NCBI RefSeq assembly: GCF_024652905.1 | Contig: NZ_CP102428.1 | Location: 1,500,501 to 1,564,500, forward strand | DNA: 64,000 bases | DNA from: Pseudomonas oryzihabitans | GTDB taxonomy: Bacteria > Pseudomonadota > Gammaproteobacteria > Pseudomonadales > Pseudomonadaceae | Direction: 5' to 3' | In this document: in pieces, positions 25,556 through 34,705 of the stretch | Numbering within the stretch: the stretch's first letter is position 1 | Layout: each line of letters begins with the position of its first letter | Program-made: the position numbers and the translations under genes | The notes under the pieces: model-generated | Databases searched by the model: none | Told to the model about the DNA's origin: nothing | Seen by the model: the letters and a program-made list of their open reading frames with translations, nothing else

Positions 25556-27139
25556 ATGGCAAATGCCGTCGTGGGGAAATTTGGGGCTCTGGAGCCCGTA
25601 GAAACTGCCACTCGCACCACCACATCCAGCTCTCCTCGCAAGCGTGTCGAAGAGCCTCAGCTGACGCTGAGCTCCGTTGTCGAAAGCCGCAAGCGCATTC
25701 TTTTCGTGACCCCGGAGATTTCCGACTTCGTCAAGGCTGGTGGCCTGGGCGAGGTTTCGGGCGCCCTGCCGCGCGCCCTCGCGGCCTCCCATGACGTCCG
25801 GGTGCTGATTCCCGGTTACCGTCAGGTGATGGCTGCGATCAAGGACCGTGTGCAGATGGTCGGCCGCATCGCTGCCCGTGCCGCCATGCCCGCCTGTGAC
25901 ATTGGTCGCGTCAATCTGGACGACGGGCTGGTCGTCTATGTATTGATCTGTCCCGAGCTGTACGAACGCTCGGGCAACCCTTACGGCGACCTGAACGGCG
26001 CCGACTGGGCTGACAACCACATCCGTTTCGGTCGTCTGGCCAGCGCTGCCGCTGACTTCGCTCTAGGCGATGCCTCGATTCGCTGGGTTCCGGATCTGCT
26101 GCACCTCAACGACTGGCAGACCGGCCTCGCCGCCGGCTACCTGCGCTGGAAGGGTGCCAGCACTCCCTGTCTGACCACCATCCATAACCTGGCCTATCAG
26201 GGCCTGTTCCCGGCCTCGGTCATGGCCGACCTGGACATTCCGGCCCACGCCTTCCAGATGGAAGGCCTCGAATTCTGGGGCAAGGTCTCCTTTCTCAAGG
26301 CCGGTCTGGTCTATGCCGACCATATCACCACGGTCAGCCACACCTACGCCCAGGAAATCACCACGCCGGAATTCGGCTGTGGCCTGGAAGGCCTGCTGCA
26401 GGTCAAGGCGCGGGACGGCAAGCTGACCGGCCTGCTCAACGGCATCGACGATGGCTGGAGCGCTTGCAGCGATCCGCACCTTTGCCAGCAGTTCCACGAA
26501 TCCGACTGGGACGGCAAGGCGGTCAACGCCGCCCGCATCCGAGAGGAATTCGGCCTCGAGCCGTCCAATGGCCCACTGTTCGCCGTGGTCTCGCGGCTGG
26601 TCCAGCAGAAAGGCATCGATCTGACCATCCAGGCCGCCGATCACATCGTCGCCCGCGGTGGCCAGTTGATGATCATCGGTTGCGGCGAGCCCCATATCGA
26701 GCGCCAGGTGCGTGCCCTGGCCCTGCGCTATCCGGGTCGCGTCAGTGCCCACATCGGCTTCTGCGAAACCGAAGCCCGGCGGATGTACGCCGGCAGCGAC
26801 TTCCTGTTGATGCCTTCGCGTTTCGAGCCTTGCGGCCTGAGCCAGATGTACGCCCAGCGCTTCGCTTCCCTACCGATCGCCACCCGCACTGGAGGCCTGG
26901 CCGACAGCATCGAGGACGGTACCACCGGCTTCCTGTTCGCCCCGCTGTCGCTGGAAAACTACCTTGGCGCCATCGACCGCGCCCTGGGTGTGTTCGAACG
27001 TCAGGGCCTGCTGCTGGCCATGCGTCACCGGGCAATGCAGGGACCATTTTTCTGGTCCGAATGCGCCAAGCCCTATGCCTCGCTGTACCTCGATCTGCTC
27101 CAGACCACCGCTCACCAGGAGCGTCACGTCGGCGCCTGA
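25556..27139 (+). CDS. glgA: glycogen synthase (GT5)
   Basis: Elongates alpha-1,4-glucan from a nucleotide-glucose donor. The 527-residue protein has the GT5 donor-site motif KAGGLGEVSGALPRAL and later SRFEPCGLSQMYAQRFASLP with TRTGGLADSIEDG. The catalytic core begins at about residue 46 (KRILFVTPE). The first 45 residues are a Ser/Thr- and charge-rich extension not usual in enterobacterial GlgA. ATG 25556 has GGGAG seven bases upstream. First gene of the plus-strand glucan run. No glgC is present in the window, so the donor may be UDP-glucose or ADP-glucose made elsewhere. Confidence 0.96.
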   Translation: MANAVVGKFGALEPVETATRTTTSSSPRKRVEEPQLTLSSVVESRKRILFVTPEISDFVKAGGLGEVSGALPRALAASHDVRVLIPGYRQVMAAIKDRVQMVGRIAARAAMPACDIGRVNLDDGLVVYVLICPELYERSGNPYGDLNGADWADNHIRFGRLASAAADFALGDASIRWVPDLLHLNDWQTGLAAGYLRWKGASTPCLTTIHNLAYQGLFPASVMADLDIPAHAFQMEGLEFWGKVSFLKAGLVYADHITTVSHTYAQEITTPEFGCGLEGLLQVKARDGKLTGLLNGIDDGWSACSDPHLCQQFHESDWDGKAVNAARIREEFGLEPSNGPLFAVVSRLVQQKGIDLTIQAADHIVARGGQLMIIGCGEPHIERQVRALALRYPGRVSAHIGFCETEARRMYAGSDFLLMPSRFEPCGLSQMYAQRFASLPIATRTGGLADSIEDGTTGFLFAPLSLENYLGAIDRALGVFERQGLLLAMRHRAMQGPFFWSECAKPYASLYLDLLQTTAHQERHVGA

Positions 27140-27156
27140 GGCTCGATGTGGCTACC

Positions 27157-27196
27157 AAGCGCTTTTCCTTCGGCAAAAGGCCGACGAAAAGCGCTT
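27157..27196. repeat. long inverted repeat after glgA
   Basis: AAGCGCTTTTC and GAAAAGCGCTT pair perfectly (11 bp) around a second stem TCGGC/GCCGA. It lies 17 bp after the glgA stop and just before a canonical terminator. Possibly an mRNA 3'-end stabiliser. Confidence 0.6.
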
Positions 27197-27238
27197 CCCC
27201 CGCCCAACTTTGAGCAGCTCTCACCGGTCATAACAGCA

Positions 27239-27268
27239 ACTGCGGCCAACTGGGCCGCAGTGTCTTTT
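27239..27268 (+). terminator. rho-independent terminator between glgA and treZ
   Basis: ACTGCGGCC-AACTG-GGCCGCAGT (9 perfect pairs) followed by GTCTTTTCT. Only 30 bp separate it from the treZ ATG, leaving little room for a promoter, so treZ must depend on readthrough or on a promoter within the hairpins. Confidence 0.75.
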
Positions 27269-27298
27269 CTGCCGTCCGGTTTCGGGAGTTCTCTATCC

Positions 27299-29104
27299 AT
27301 GACTGATATTTCGCGCGATGCAGCCGCGGTGACCGGGGGCTATGCCTGGCAGACCCGTGCCGGTGCCACCCTGGTGAGCAAGGACCGCACCCTCTTTCAC
27401 TTCTGGGCGCCCAGCGCCGACGCCGTGTCGGTGGTCCTGGAAGGTGGCATGACCCTTCCCATGGAAGCCGAGCAAGACGGCTGGTTCGCGGTAGAAGCCC
27501 AATGCGGCGCCGGTACCCGCTATCGCTACCAGATCGAGGACCTGCTGGTCCCGGATCCGGCCTCCCGGGCCCAGGCTGGCGACGTGCACGAGCCGAGCAT
27601 CGTCATCGACCCGACCACCTACCACTGGCGCAGCGTCGAGTGGCAAGGCCGTCCTTGGCACGAAAGCGTCATCTATGAATTGCACGTCGGCACCCTGGGT
27701 GGGTTCTTCGGCGTCGAGAAGCTGGTGCCACGTCTGGCCGCGCTGGGCGTCACCGCCATCGAGCTGATGCCGCTGTCGGAATTCCCCGGTGGCCGCAACT
27801 GGGGCTATGACGGCGTGCTGCCCTATGCGGTGGAGGCCTCCTACGGCACCCCGGACGATCTCAAGTCGCTGATCGATACCGCCCACACCCATGGCGTCAT
27901 GGTCTACCTGGACGTGGTCTACAACCACTTCGGCCCTGACGGCAATTACCTGCACGCCTACGCCGAGCGCTTCTTCCGCGAAGACATCCATACCCCCTGG
28001 GGCGCCGCCATCGATTTCCGCCAGGACGCCGTGCGCCGCTACTTCATCGACAACGCCCTGCTGTGGCTGATGGAGTATCGCTTCGACGGCCTGCGCTTCG
28101 ACGCGGTCCATGCCATCAACGACAAGGGTTTCCTCGAAGAGATGGCCGAGGAGATCCGCAGCACCGTCGAACCGGGTCGCCACATCCACCTGATGCTGGA
28201 AAACGAAGACAACACCGCGACCCTGCTCGGCGGCAAGCACTACAACGCGCAGTGGGCGGACGACTGGCACAACGTCATCCACCCCATGCTCACCGACGAG
28301 AACGAAGGCTACTACCAGGACTTCACCGAAGACGCCACGGCCAAGCTGGTGCGCTGCCTGGGTGAGGGTTTCATCTACCAGGGCGAGCAGACCCGCCATG
28401 GCAAGGCCCGCGGTGAACCCAGCAAGGACCTGCCGGCTTCGGCCTTCGTCATCTTCCTGCAGAACCATGACCAGGTCGGCAACCGTGCCTTCGGTGAACG
28501 CCTGACCCGATTGGCGCCGGAGCCCGCGCTGAAGGCCGCTACCGCCCTGCTGCTGCTCAGCCCGATGATTCCGCTGCTGTTCATCGGCGAGGAATGGGGC
28601 AGCCGCCAACCCTTCCTGTTCTTCACCAGCCACAACGACGAGCTGGCCGAACTGGTCCGCGACGGTCGCCGCAACGAATTCAAGGACTTCGATTTCTTCA
28701 CCAGCGAAGAGCATCGCCAGCAGATCCCCGATCCGAACGCGCCCAAGACCTTCGAAGACTCCAAGCCGAACTTCGGCGAGGCCGATCAGCCCGATCATGC
28801 GGCCTGGGTCGGCCTGTATCGCGAACTGTTGGAGATCCGGCACCGGGAACTCTTCCCGCGTCTGGAAGGCGCCCGTGCCGAGGGCGCCGAAGCTCTGGCC
28901 GAGCGCGCCGTGCGGGCACGTTGGAGCCTGGCCGATGGCAGCCGCCTGATCATCGAACTCAACCTGAGCGAGAACGCCGTGCAGGTGGACGAGGCACCCC
29001 AGGGTGAATTGCTGCACAGCAGCGACGCGGCGGCGGCGCCAGCCCGGCAGGACGGTCAGCTGGCTGCCCACTGCGCACTGGTCTGGCTGGAGAAACAGGC
29101 ATGA
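27299..29104 (+). CDS. treZ: malto-oligosyltrehalose trehalohydrolase
   Basis: Releases free trehalose from malto-oligosyltrehalose made by TreY. The 601-residue GH13 enzyme has an N-terminal beta domain (LFHFWAPSADAVSVVLEG) and the family's regions: DVVYNHFGPDGNYL, FDGLRFDAVHAI (nucleophile Asp), LMLENEDN (acid/base Glu) and FLQNHDQVGNRAFG. The GLRFDAVHAI and NHDQVGNR forms separate TreZ from branching enzymes. ATG 27299 has GGGAG about 11 bases upstream. Its stop overlaps the malQ start (ATGA). Confidence 0.97.
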   Translation: MTDISRDAAAVTGGYAWQTRAGATLVSKDRTLFHFWAPSADAVSVVLEGGMTLPMEAEQDGWFAVEAQCGAGTRYRYQIEDLLVPDPASRAQAGDVHEPSIVIDPTTYHWRSVEWQGRPWHESVIYELHVGTLGGFFGVEKLVPRLAALGVTAIELMPLSEFPGGRNWGYDGVLPYAVEASYGTPDDLKSLIDTAHTHGVMVYLDVVYNHFGPDGNYLHAYAERFFREDIHTPWGAAIDFRQDAVRRYFIDNALLWLMEYRFDGLRFDAVHAINDKGFLEEMAEEIRSTVEPGRHIHLMLENEDNTATLLGGKHYNAQWADDWHNVIHPMLTDENEGYYQDFTEDATAKLVRCLGEGFIYQGEQTRHGKARGEPSKDLPASAFVIFLQNHDQVGNRAFGERLTRLAPEPALKAATALLLLSPMIPLLFIGEEWGSRQPFLFFTSHNDELAELVRDGRRNEFKDFDFFTSEEHRQQIPDPNAPKTFEDSKPNFGEADQPDHAAWVGLYRELLEIRHRELFPRLEGARAEGAEALAERAVRARWSLADGSRLIIELNLSENAVQVDEAPQGELLHSSDAAAAPARQDGQLAAHCALVWLEKQA

Positions 29105-31167
29105 GTGGCGATCGTCTGGAACAATTGGCCAAGGCCGCCGGTATCGCCATCGAATGGACCGCCTACGACGGTAAGCGCCAACGGGTGAGTCCCGAGGCGC
29201 TGCGCAATCTGCTCAAGGCCATCGAGCTGCCCGCGGACAGTGATGCTGACATCGACGCCAGCCTGCGCAAGCTGGCCGAGGTCGGCGACAAGGATCATCT
29301 GCCACCCCTCCTCACGGCCGTGGTCGGTAAACCCGTCGGGACACCTGACCAGTTCAAGCGTGGCGTCCGCTATGAGGTGCAGTTGGAAGACGGCGAGCGC
29401 CTGGAAGGTCAGGTAGATGACCAGGGCCAGCTCGCGCCCATCAGCACCGCCGGTTATCACCAGGCGGAAATCGGTGGTGAAGCCTTGATCCTGGCCGTCG
29501 CGCCAGAGCGCTGCTTTACCATCGCCGACGCCACAGGCGACGAGCAGGCCAGGCTCTGGGGCCTGGCCGTGCAGCTCTATAGCCTCAGACGCGACGGTGG
29601 CAGCGGTGCGGGCGATTTGCAGGGTCTGGTGCAGCTCGCTAAGGCAGCTGCCGGCAAGGGCGCCGATGCCCTGGCCATCAGCCCGCTGCACGCCATGTTC
29701 AGCGCCGATGGCAGTCGCTACAGCCCCTATTCGCCGTCGAGTCGGGTGTTCTTCAATGTGCTCTATGCCGCGCCAGAGCTGGTGCTGGGCGCCGAGCCCG
29801 TGCGTCAGGCCATGCAGCGCGCCGGCCTGCAGGCGGAAGCCGAGCGCCTCGAACAGCTTGAGCTGATCGACTGGCCGGCCCTGGCCAAGCTGCGGCTGCG
29901 CCTGCTGCGCACCCTGCATCTGGAGTTTCGCACCGCCGCCGGCACACTGCGCGAGCGCTTCGAGGCCTTCCGCCGCGACGGTGGCGAAGCCCTGGAGAAT
30001 CACTGCCGCTTCGAAGCCCTGCATGCCTCCTTCACCCAGGGCGATGCCTCGCCGAGCTGGCAGCATTGGCCGCAGCAGTATCGCGACCCCAAGAATCCTG
30101 CCGTGGCTGAGTTCGCCGAACGCCACGCCCAGGACGTGGAGTTCTATGCCTTCACCCAGTGGCTGGCCAGCGAAGGGCTGTCCGCCGCCCAGAAGCAGTG
30201 CCGCGAATCGGGTATGAAGATCGGTCTGATCGCCGACATCGCCGTGGGCGCGGATGGGGGTGGCAGCCAGGCCTGGAGCCGCCAGGAAGAGCTGCTGGCT
30301 TCGGTCACCGTGGGTTGTCCGCCGGACCTGCTCAACCAGAAGGGCCAGGGCTGGGGCATATCCGCCTTCTCGCCCACCGGCATGATCCAGCATGGCTTCC
30401 GCGCCTTCATCGAGATGCTCAAGGCGAACTTCGCGCACGCCGGCGGTGTGCGCATCGACCATGTGATGGGTCTGCAACGGCTCTGGCTGGTGCCCGAGGG
30501 TGCCTCCCCGGCCGACGGCGCCTATCTCTCCTACCCCATCGACGACCTGCTGCGCCTGGTCGCCCTGGAGTCCTGGCGGCATCGCTGCGTGGTCATGGGC
30601 GAAGACCTGGGTACGGTGCCCGAGGGCTTCCGTGAACGCCTGGCCGAACGCGCCATCATGGGCATGCAGGTGCTGCTGTTCGAGCGAGATGGCAAGGCCT
30701 TCAAGCCCGCTGAGCAATGGTCGGACACAGCCATGGGCATGCCCACCACCCATGACCTGCCGACCCTTACTGGTTGGTGGCAGGGCCGCGATGCCGACTG
30801 GCAGGAGGAGCTGGGGCTGCTGCCCGATGGCACAACGCGCCAGGACCGGCTCGACGAACGGGCCGAGGATCGTCAATACCTGGCCAAGGTGCTGGAACTG
30901 GACGACATTCGGGAAAGCAACGTCGAACAGGCGGTCGATGCCGCCATCGCCTTCATCGGCCGCACCCCGGCACCGCTGATCATCCTGCCGGTGGAAGACG
31001 CCCTGGGCCAGCTGGAGCAGGCCAACCTGCCCGGCACCACCAACGAACATCCCAATTGGCTGCGCCGCTGGGACGCTCCCGCGGAGCGCCTGTTGGACGC
31101 CGCCACACCTGAACGACGCCTAAGCGTGCTGAGCACTGCCCGTAACAATCCGGAGAACACTCGATGA
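29101..31167 (+). CDS. malQ: 4-alpha-glucanotransferase (amylomaltase, GH77)
   Basis: Disproportionates malto-oligosaccharides, lengthening short chains so that TreY and other enzymes can use them. The 688-residue GH77 protein carries GVRIDHVMGLQRLWLVPEG (nucleophile Asp), VVMGEDLGTVPEGFRE (acid/base Glu) and MPTTHDLPTLTGWW (third Asp). AFSPTGMIQHGFRAFIEML is also typical. The N-terminal ~140 residues form the extra domain usual in proteobacterial MalQ. Overlaps treZ and treY by four bases at each end, so treZ-malQ-treY are coupled. Confidence 0.97.
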   Translation: MSGDRLEQLAKAAGIAIEWTAYDGKRQRVSPEALRNLLKAIELPADSDADIDASLRKLAEVGDKDHLPPLLTAVVGKPVGTPDQFKRGVRYEVQLEDGERLEGQVDDQGQLAPISTAGYHQAEIGGEALILAVAPERCFTIADATGDEQARLWGLAVQLYSLRRDGGSGAGDLQGLVQLAKAAAGKGADALAISPLHAMFSADGSRYSPYSPSSRVFFNVLYAAPELVLGAEPVRQAMQRAGLQAEAERLEQLELIDWPALAKLRLRLLRTLHLEFRTAAGTLRERFEAFRRDGGEALENHCRFEALHASFTQGDASPSWQHWPQQYRDPKNPAVAEFAERHAQDVEFYAFTQWLASEGLSAAQKQCRESGMKIGLIADIAVGADGGGSQAWSRQEELLASVTVGCPPDLLNQKGQGWGISAFSPTGMIQHGFRAFIEMLKANFAHAGGVRIDHVMGLQRLWLVPEGASPADGAYLSYPIDDLLRLVALESWRHRCVVMGEDLGTVPEGFRERLAERAIMGMQVLLFERDGKAFKPAEQWSDTAMGMPTTHDLPTLTGWWQGRDADWQEELGLLPDGTTRQDRLDERAEDRQYLAKVLELDDIRESNVEQAVDAAIAFIGRTPAPLIILPVEDALGQLEQANLPGTTNEHPNWLRRWDAPAERLLDAATPERRLSVLSTARNNPENTR

Positions 31168-33971
31168 GTCGCTTGCGCGCTACCGTACGCCTGCAGTTCC
31201 ACAAGGATTTCACCTTCGACGATGCCCTGCCCCTGGTCGATTATTACGCCAAACTGGGCATCAGCCATATCTATGCGTCGCCCATCACCACCGCCCGCGC
31301 CGGGTCCGTGCACGGTTACGACGTGGTCGACCCCACCCGGGTCAACCCGGAGCTGGGCGGCGAAGAGGCGTTGCGTCGCCTGGTGGCCCGCCTGCGCGAA
31401 CATGGCATGGGCCTGATCGCCGACTTCGTGCCCAACCACACCAACGTGGGCGGCTCGGAGAACGCCTGGTGGCTGGACATCCTCGAATGGGGCCGCCAGA
31501 GCCGCTATGCCGGCTTCTACGACATCAACTGGTACGGGCCGGACCCGGATCTACAGGGCCAGGTGCTGCTGCCCTTCCTGGGTGACGCCTACGGCAACGT
31601 GCTGCAGGCCGGTGAGCTCAAGCTGGTGTTCGACGCCGAGCAAGGCGCCTTCCGCGTGGAATACTACGCCCACCACTTCCCCATCAATCCAGGGACCTAC
31701 GGCCAGATCCTGCGCGAGAGCGACCTGCCCCAGCTGAGCCTGTTCGCCGATGCCTTCTCGGCGCGTGCCAGGGACCTGGAAGAAGCGCGCGGCGCCCAGC
31801 GCCAGCTGGCGGACGCCGCCAAGGACCCGGCCGTGGCGGCCGCCATCGACAAGGCGGTCGCCGCCTTCGACGGTAGCCAGCCGGCCAATCAGGAACGCTT
31901 GCACGCCCTGCTGGAGAGCCAGCACTATCGCCTGGCCAGCTGGCGCACTGCCTCGGACGACATCAACTGGCGGCGCTTTTTCGATATCACTGAACTGGGC
32001 GGCCTGCGCATGGAACGCCACGAGGTGTTCGAGGAAACCCATTCGCTGATCTTCCGCCTGATTAGTGAAGGCCTGCTCGATGGCCTGCGCCTGGATCACA
32101 TCGACGGCCTGGCCAATCCGCGCGCCTATTGCCGCAAGTTGCGCCGCCGGGTGGACGACCTCTGTGCCAACCGTGCCGGCGGTGCGCCGGAAGATGGCTT
32201 CCCCATCTACATCGAGAAGATCCTGGCCGAAGGCGAGCAGCTGCGCGAAGGCTGGGGCATCGACGGCACCACTGGCTACGAGTTCATGAACGAGGTCTCA
32301 GCGGTGCAGCATGCGGCCAGCGGTGAAGCGCCGCTGCGCCGGTTCTGGGCCGAGCAGACCGGTCGTACCGAGGACTTCCTCGAAGAGGTACGGGAAGCAC
32401 GGCGCCTGGTGCTCACCGGCGCACTGTCCAGCGAATTCGAATCGGCCGTGCACACCCTGCACCTGCTGGCCCAACAGGACTGGCGTACCCGCGACACCAG
32501 CCAGGGCGCCATCCGCCGGGTGTTGCTGGAGCTGATCGTGCAGTTCAAGGTCTATCGCACCTATGCCGGCGCGGCGGGTTTCGTCGGCGCCGATGCCCAG
32601 TGGTTCGATACCGCGCTGGAGGCCGCCCGCCCCCATGTCAGCGAAGCGGAGCAGCCGCTGCTGGAGCAACTACGCGCCTGGCTAGGTGGCGATGCGCCGC
32701 GCCACAAGCCAGTGGGCAGCGTGGCCCGTCGCGAACAGCGCCGTGCCATCACCAAATTCCAGCAACTCACCTCGCCCATCGCCGCTAAGGCCGTGGAAGA
32801 CACCGCCTGCTATCGCTCCGCTCCACTGCTATCGCGCAACGACGTGGGCTTCGATCCGCAGCATTTCGCCCAGCCGGTCAGCGCCTTCCACCAGGCCAGC
32901 GGCTGGCGTGCAGAGCATTTTCCGCGCAACATGCTGACCACCGCGACCCACGACCATAAGCGTGGCGAAGACACCCGCGCCCGCCTGGCGGTGGTCTCGG
33001 AACGCCCGGAAGCCTATATCGCCCAGGTCAGTGGCTGGATGGAACAGGCTGCTACTCTGCGCGGCCAGTGGAACGATGCACCCGCACCGACCCCAGGTGA
33101 TGAGCTGATGCTCTACCAGACCCTGCTCGCCAGCTGGCCGCTACAGCTGCAGGCCGACGACCCGCAGGGCCTGCAGGCCTATCTGGAGCGCCTGCTGCAG
33201 TGGCAGGAAAAGGCCCTGCGCGAAGAGAAGCTGGAGTCCGACTGGTGGGCGCCGAATGGGGACTACGAAGCGGCCTGCAAGGCCTTCCTGGAAGGCCTCC
33301 TCACCGACGACAAGTATCTTGCCCTGCGCCGCGAGATCGTCGCAGCCGTCCGTGAACTGGCTCCAGCCGGTGCCCTGAATGGCCTGGTGCAGATGTTGCT
33401 GCGCAATACCGCGCCCGGCGTGCCCGACCTCTACCAAGGTGGTGAATTCTGGGATTTCAGCCTGGTGGAGCCCGACAATCGCCGCGCCGTGGACTACGCC
33501 CCGCGGCAGCAGGCCCTGGCCAAGCACACCACTGCCGACGCGGCTCTGGATACCTGGCAGAACGGCGAGATCAAACAACAGGTGCTGGCCAGCGTGCTGC
33601 AACTGCGCAAGCTGCAGCCACAGCTGTTCACCGAAGGTAGCTACCTCCCGCTGTCCGTTGCGGGCGCCCACGCCGATCAGGTACTGGCCTTCGCCCGTAC
33701 CTGGGAGCAGCAGGCGGTGATCGTCATCGTGCCGGTGCATGCCTCCGACCTGCTGGAGAACAGCGAAACATTGCGCTTTTCTGCAGCGGCCTGGGGTGAT
33801 ACCCGGATAAAACTCCCGGAAACCTTGTCCATGTACCGTTTTGGGGAAACTTTCGCCCCTTCGTCTGTCCATGACCAGAAGAAAGAGCTTTCTGTCGGCG
33901 AGGTTCTGGCACGTTTTCCGCTTGGATTGCTCAGCACACAAGACATCACTCAAGGAGCCGTACCGCAATGA
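31164..33971 (+). CDS. treY: malto-oligosyltrehalose synthase
   Basis: Converts the reducing-end alpha-1,4 bond of maltodextrins into the alpha,alpha-1,1 bond of trehalose. The 935-residue GH13 protein has the long insertions typical of TreY. Key segments are YASPITTARAGSVHGYDVVD, DFVPNHTNVGGSENAWWLD, LDGLRLDHIDGLANP (nucleophile), IYIEKILAEGEQL (acid/base) and TATHDHKRGEDTRARL (third Asp). GGAG precedes ATG 31164. Its stop overlaps the start of the DUF2934 gene. Works directly with TreZ. Confidence 0.97.
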   Translation: MSRLRATVRLQFHKDFTFDDALPLVDYYAKLGISHIYASPITTARAGSVHGYDVVDPTRVNPELGGEEALRRLVARLREHGMGLIADFVPNHTNVGGSENAWWLDILEWGRQSRYAGFYDINWYGPDPDLQGQVLLPFLGDAYGNVLQAGELKLVFDAEQGAFRVEYYAHHFPINPGTYGQILRESDLPQLSLFADAFSARARDLEEARGAQRQLADAAKDPAVAAAIDKAVAAFDGSQPANQERLHALLESQHYRLASWRTASDDINWRRFFDITELGGLRMERHEVFEETHSLIFRLISEGLLDGLRLDHIDGLANPRAYCRKLRRRVDDLCANRAGGAPEDGFPIYIEKILAEGEQLREGWGIDGTTGYEFMNEVSAVQHAASGEAPLRRFWAEQTGRTEDFLEEVREARRLVLTGALSSEFESAVHTLHLLAQQDWRTRDTSQGAIRRVLLELIVQFKVYRTYAGAAGFVGADAQWFDTALEAARPHVSEAEQPLLEQLRAWLGGDAPRHKPVGSVARREQRRAITKFQQLTSPIAAKAVEDTACYRSAPLLSRNDVGFDPQHFAQPVSAFHQASGWRAEHFPRNMLTTATHDHKRGEDTRARLAVVSERPEAYIAQVSGWMEQAATLRGQWNDAPAPTPGDELMLYQTLLASWPLQLQADDPQGLQAYLERLLQWQEKALREEKLESDWWAPNGDYEAACKAFLEGLLTDDKYLALRREIVAAVRELAPAGALNGLVQMLLRNTAPGVPDLYQGGEFWDFSLVEPDNRRAVDYAPRQQALAKHTTADAALDTWQNGEIKQQVLASVLQLRKLQPQLFTEGSYLPLSVAGAHADQVLAFARTWEQQAVIVIVPVHASDLLENSETLRFSAAAWGDTRIKLPETLSMYRFGETFAPSSVHDQKKELSVGEVLARFPLGLLSTQDITQGAVPQ

Positions 33972-34456
33972 CCCAAAAAGACGAACGCATCCAGCAGCTC
34001 GCCTATCAGATCTGGGAGTCCGAAGGACGGCCGGCCCACGAACACGATCGCCATTGGGAAATGGCGACCCGCCTGTACGAAGCCGAACAGGAAGGCGTGG
34101 CCAAGAAGACCGCGACCAAGAAGCCTCGTGCAATCAAGACCACTGCGGGCGCGGACACGCCCGTGGCGAGCAAGGCCCGCACCGCTGGCAAGACCAAGAG
34201 TGGCAGCGAAAAGGCGGCCACCGAGGCGGAAGCTACCGGTGAGTCCGTGACCGAGAAGGTCGAGTCGGCTGCCAAGAAGGTCGCCTCCAAGGTCAAGCAG
34301 GCGGTCAAGCCCAGTGCAAGCAAGACCACCGCCAGCAAGGCTAAAGCCGATGCCAATGTCGAGGCGACTGGCGTAGGTGTGGCACCTGCCACGCCGAAGA
34401 AGCCGCGTGCCTCCCGGGCCAAGGCGACGACGGCCAAGCCCGCCGCCAGCGAGTGA
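33968..34456 (+). CDS. DUF2934 protein with Lys/Ala-rich histone-like tail
   Basis: A 162-residue protein. The N-terminal ~45 residues (ERIQQLAYQIWESEGRPAHE then HDRHWEMATRLYEAEQ) match the short DUF2934 domain. The rest is low-complexity Lys/Ala/Thr/Ser with repeated KK, ASKA and KPRA units, resembling histone H1-like and AlgP-type bacterial proteins; it should be disordered and bind DNA, RNA or polyanions. A strong AAGGAG precedes the ATG, which overlaps the treY stop, so it is made with the trehalose enzymes. A perfect terminator follows. Function unknown. Confidence 0.9.
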   Translation: MTQKDERIQQLAYQIWESEGRPAHEHDRHWEMATRLYEAEQEGVAKKTATKKPRAIKTTAGADTPVASKARTAGKTKSGSEKAATEAEATGESVTEKVESAAKKVASKVKQAVKPSASKTTASKAKADANVEATGVGVAPATPKKPRASRAKATTAKPAASE

Positions 34457-34467
34457 TGTGATGTTCC

Positions 34468-34498
34468 GGCCTGGCCACTCGGCCAGGCCTTCTCTCTG
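34468..34498 (+). terminator. rho-independent terminator after the DUF2934 gene
   Basis: GGCCTGGCC-ACTC-GGCCAGGCC (9 perfect pairs) followed by TTCTCTCT, 12 bp after the stop codon. It closes the glgA-to-DUF2934 transcript, so glgX should have its own promoter in the 34499-34705 stretch. Confidence 0.85.
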
Positions 34499-34705
34499 CC
34501 GCCTCGCTGCGGCGTCTGCGTTATCCCTGGTTTTCTGATTTTTCCTGCAAAAACAACGCTTTGTCGGCTCGCCATGGGAGCTCGGAACTGCGCTGCGCCG
34601 GGCCTTTCATATGCAGGTAGCCGGATCTGTATCGATTCAGCCACCGGCAGGTATTGAGAGCCGAGTCAGAGCTACTTCCTTCCTAGCTATCCCGAGAGCG
34701 TCGAA

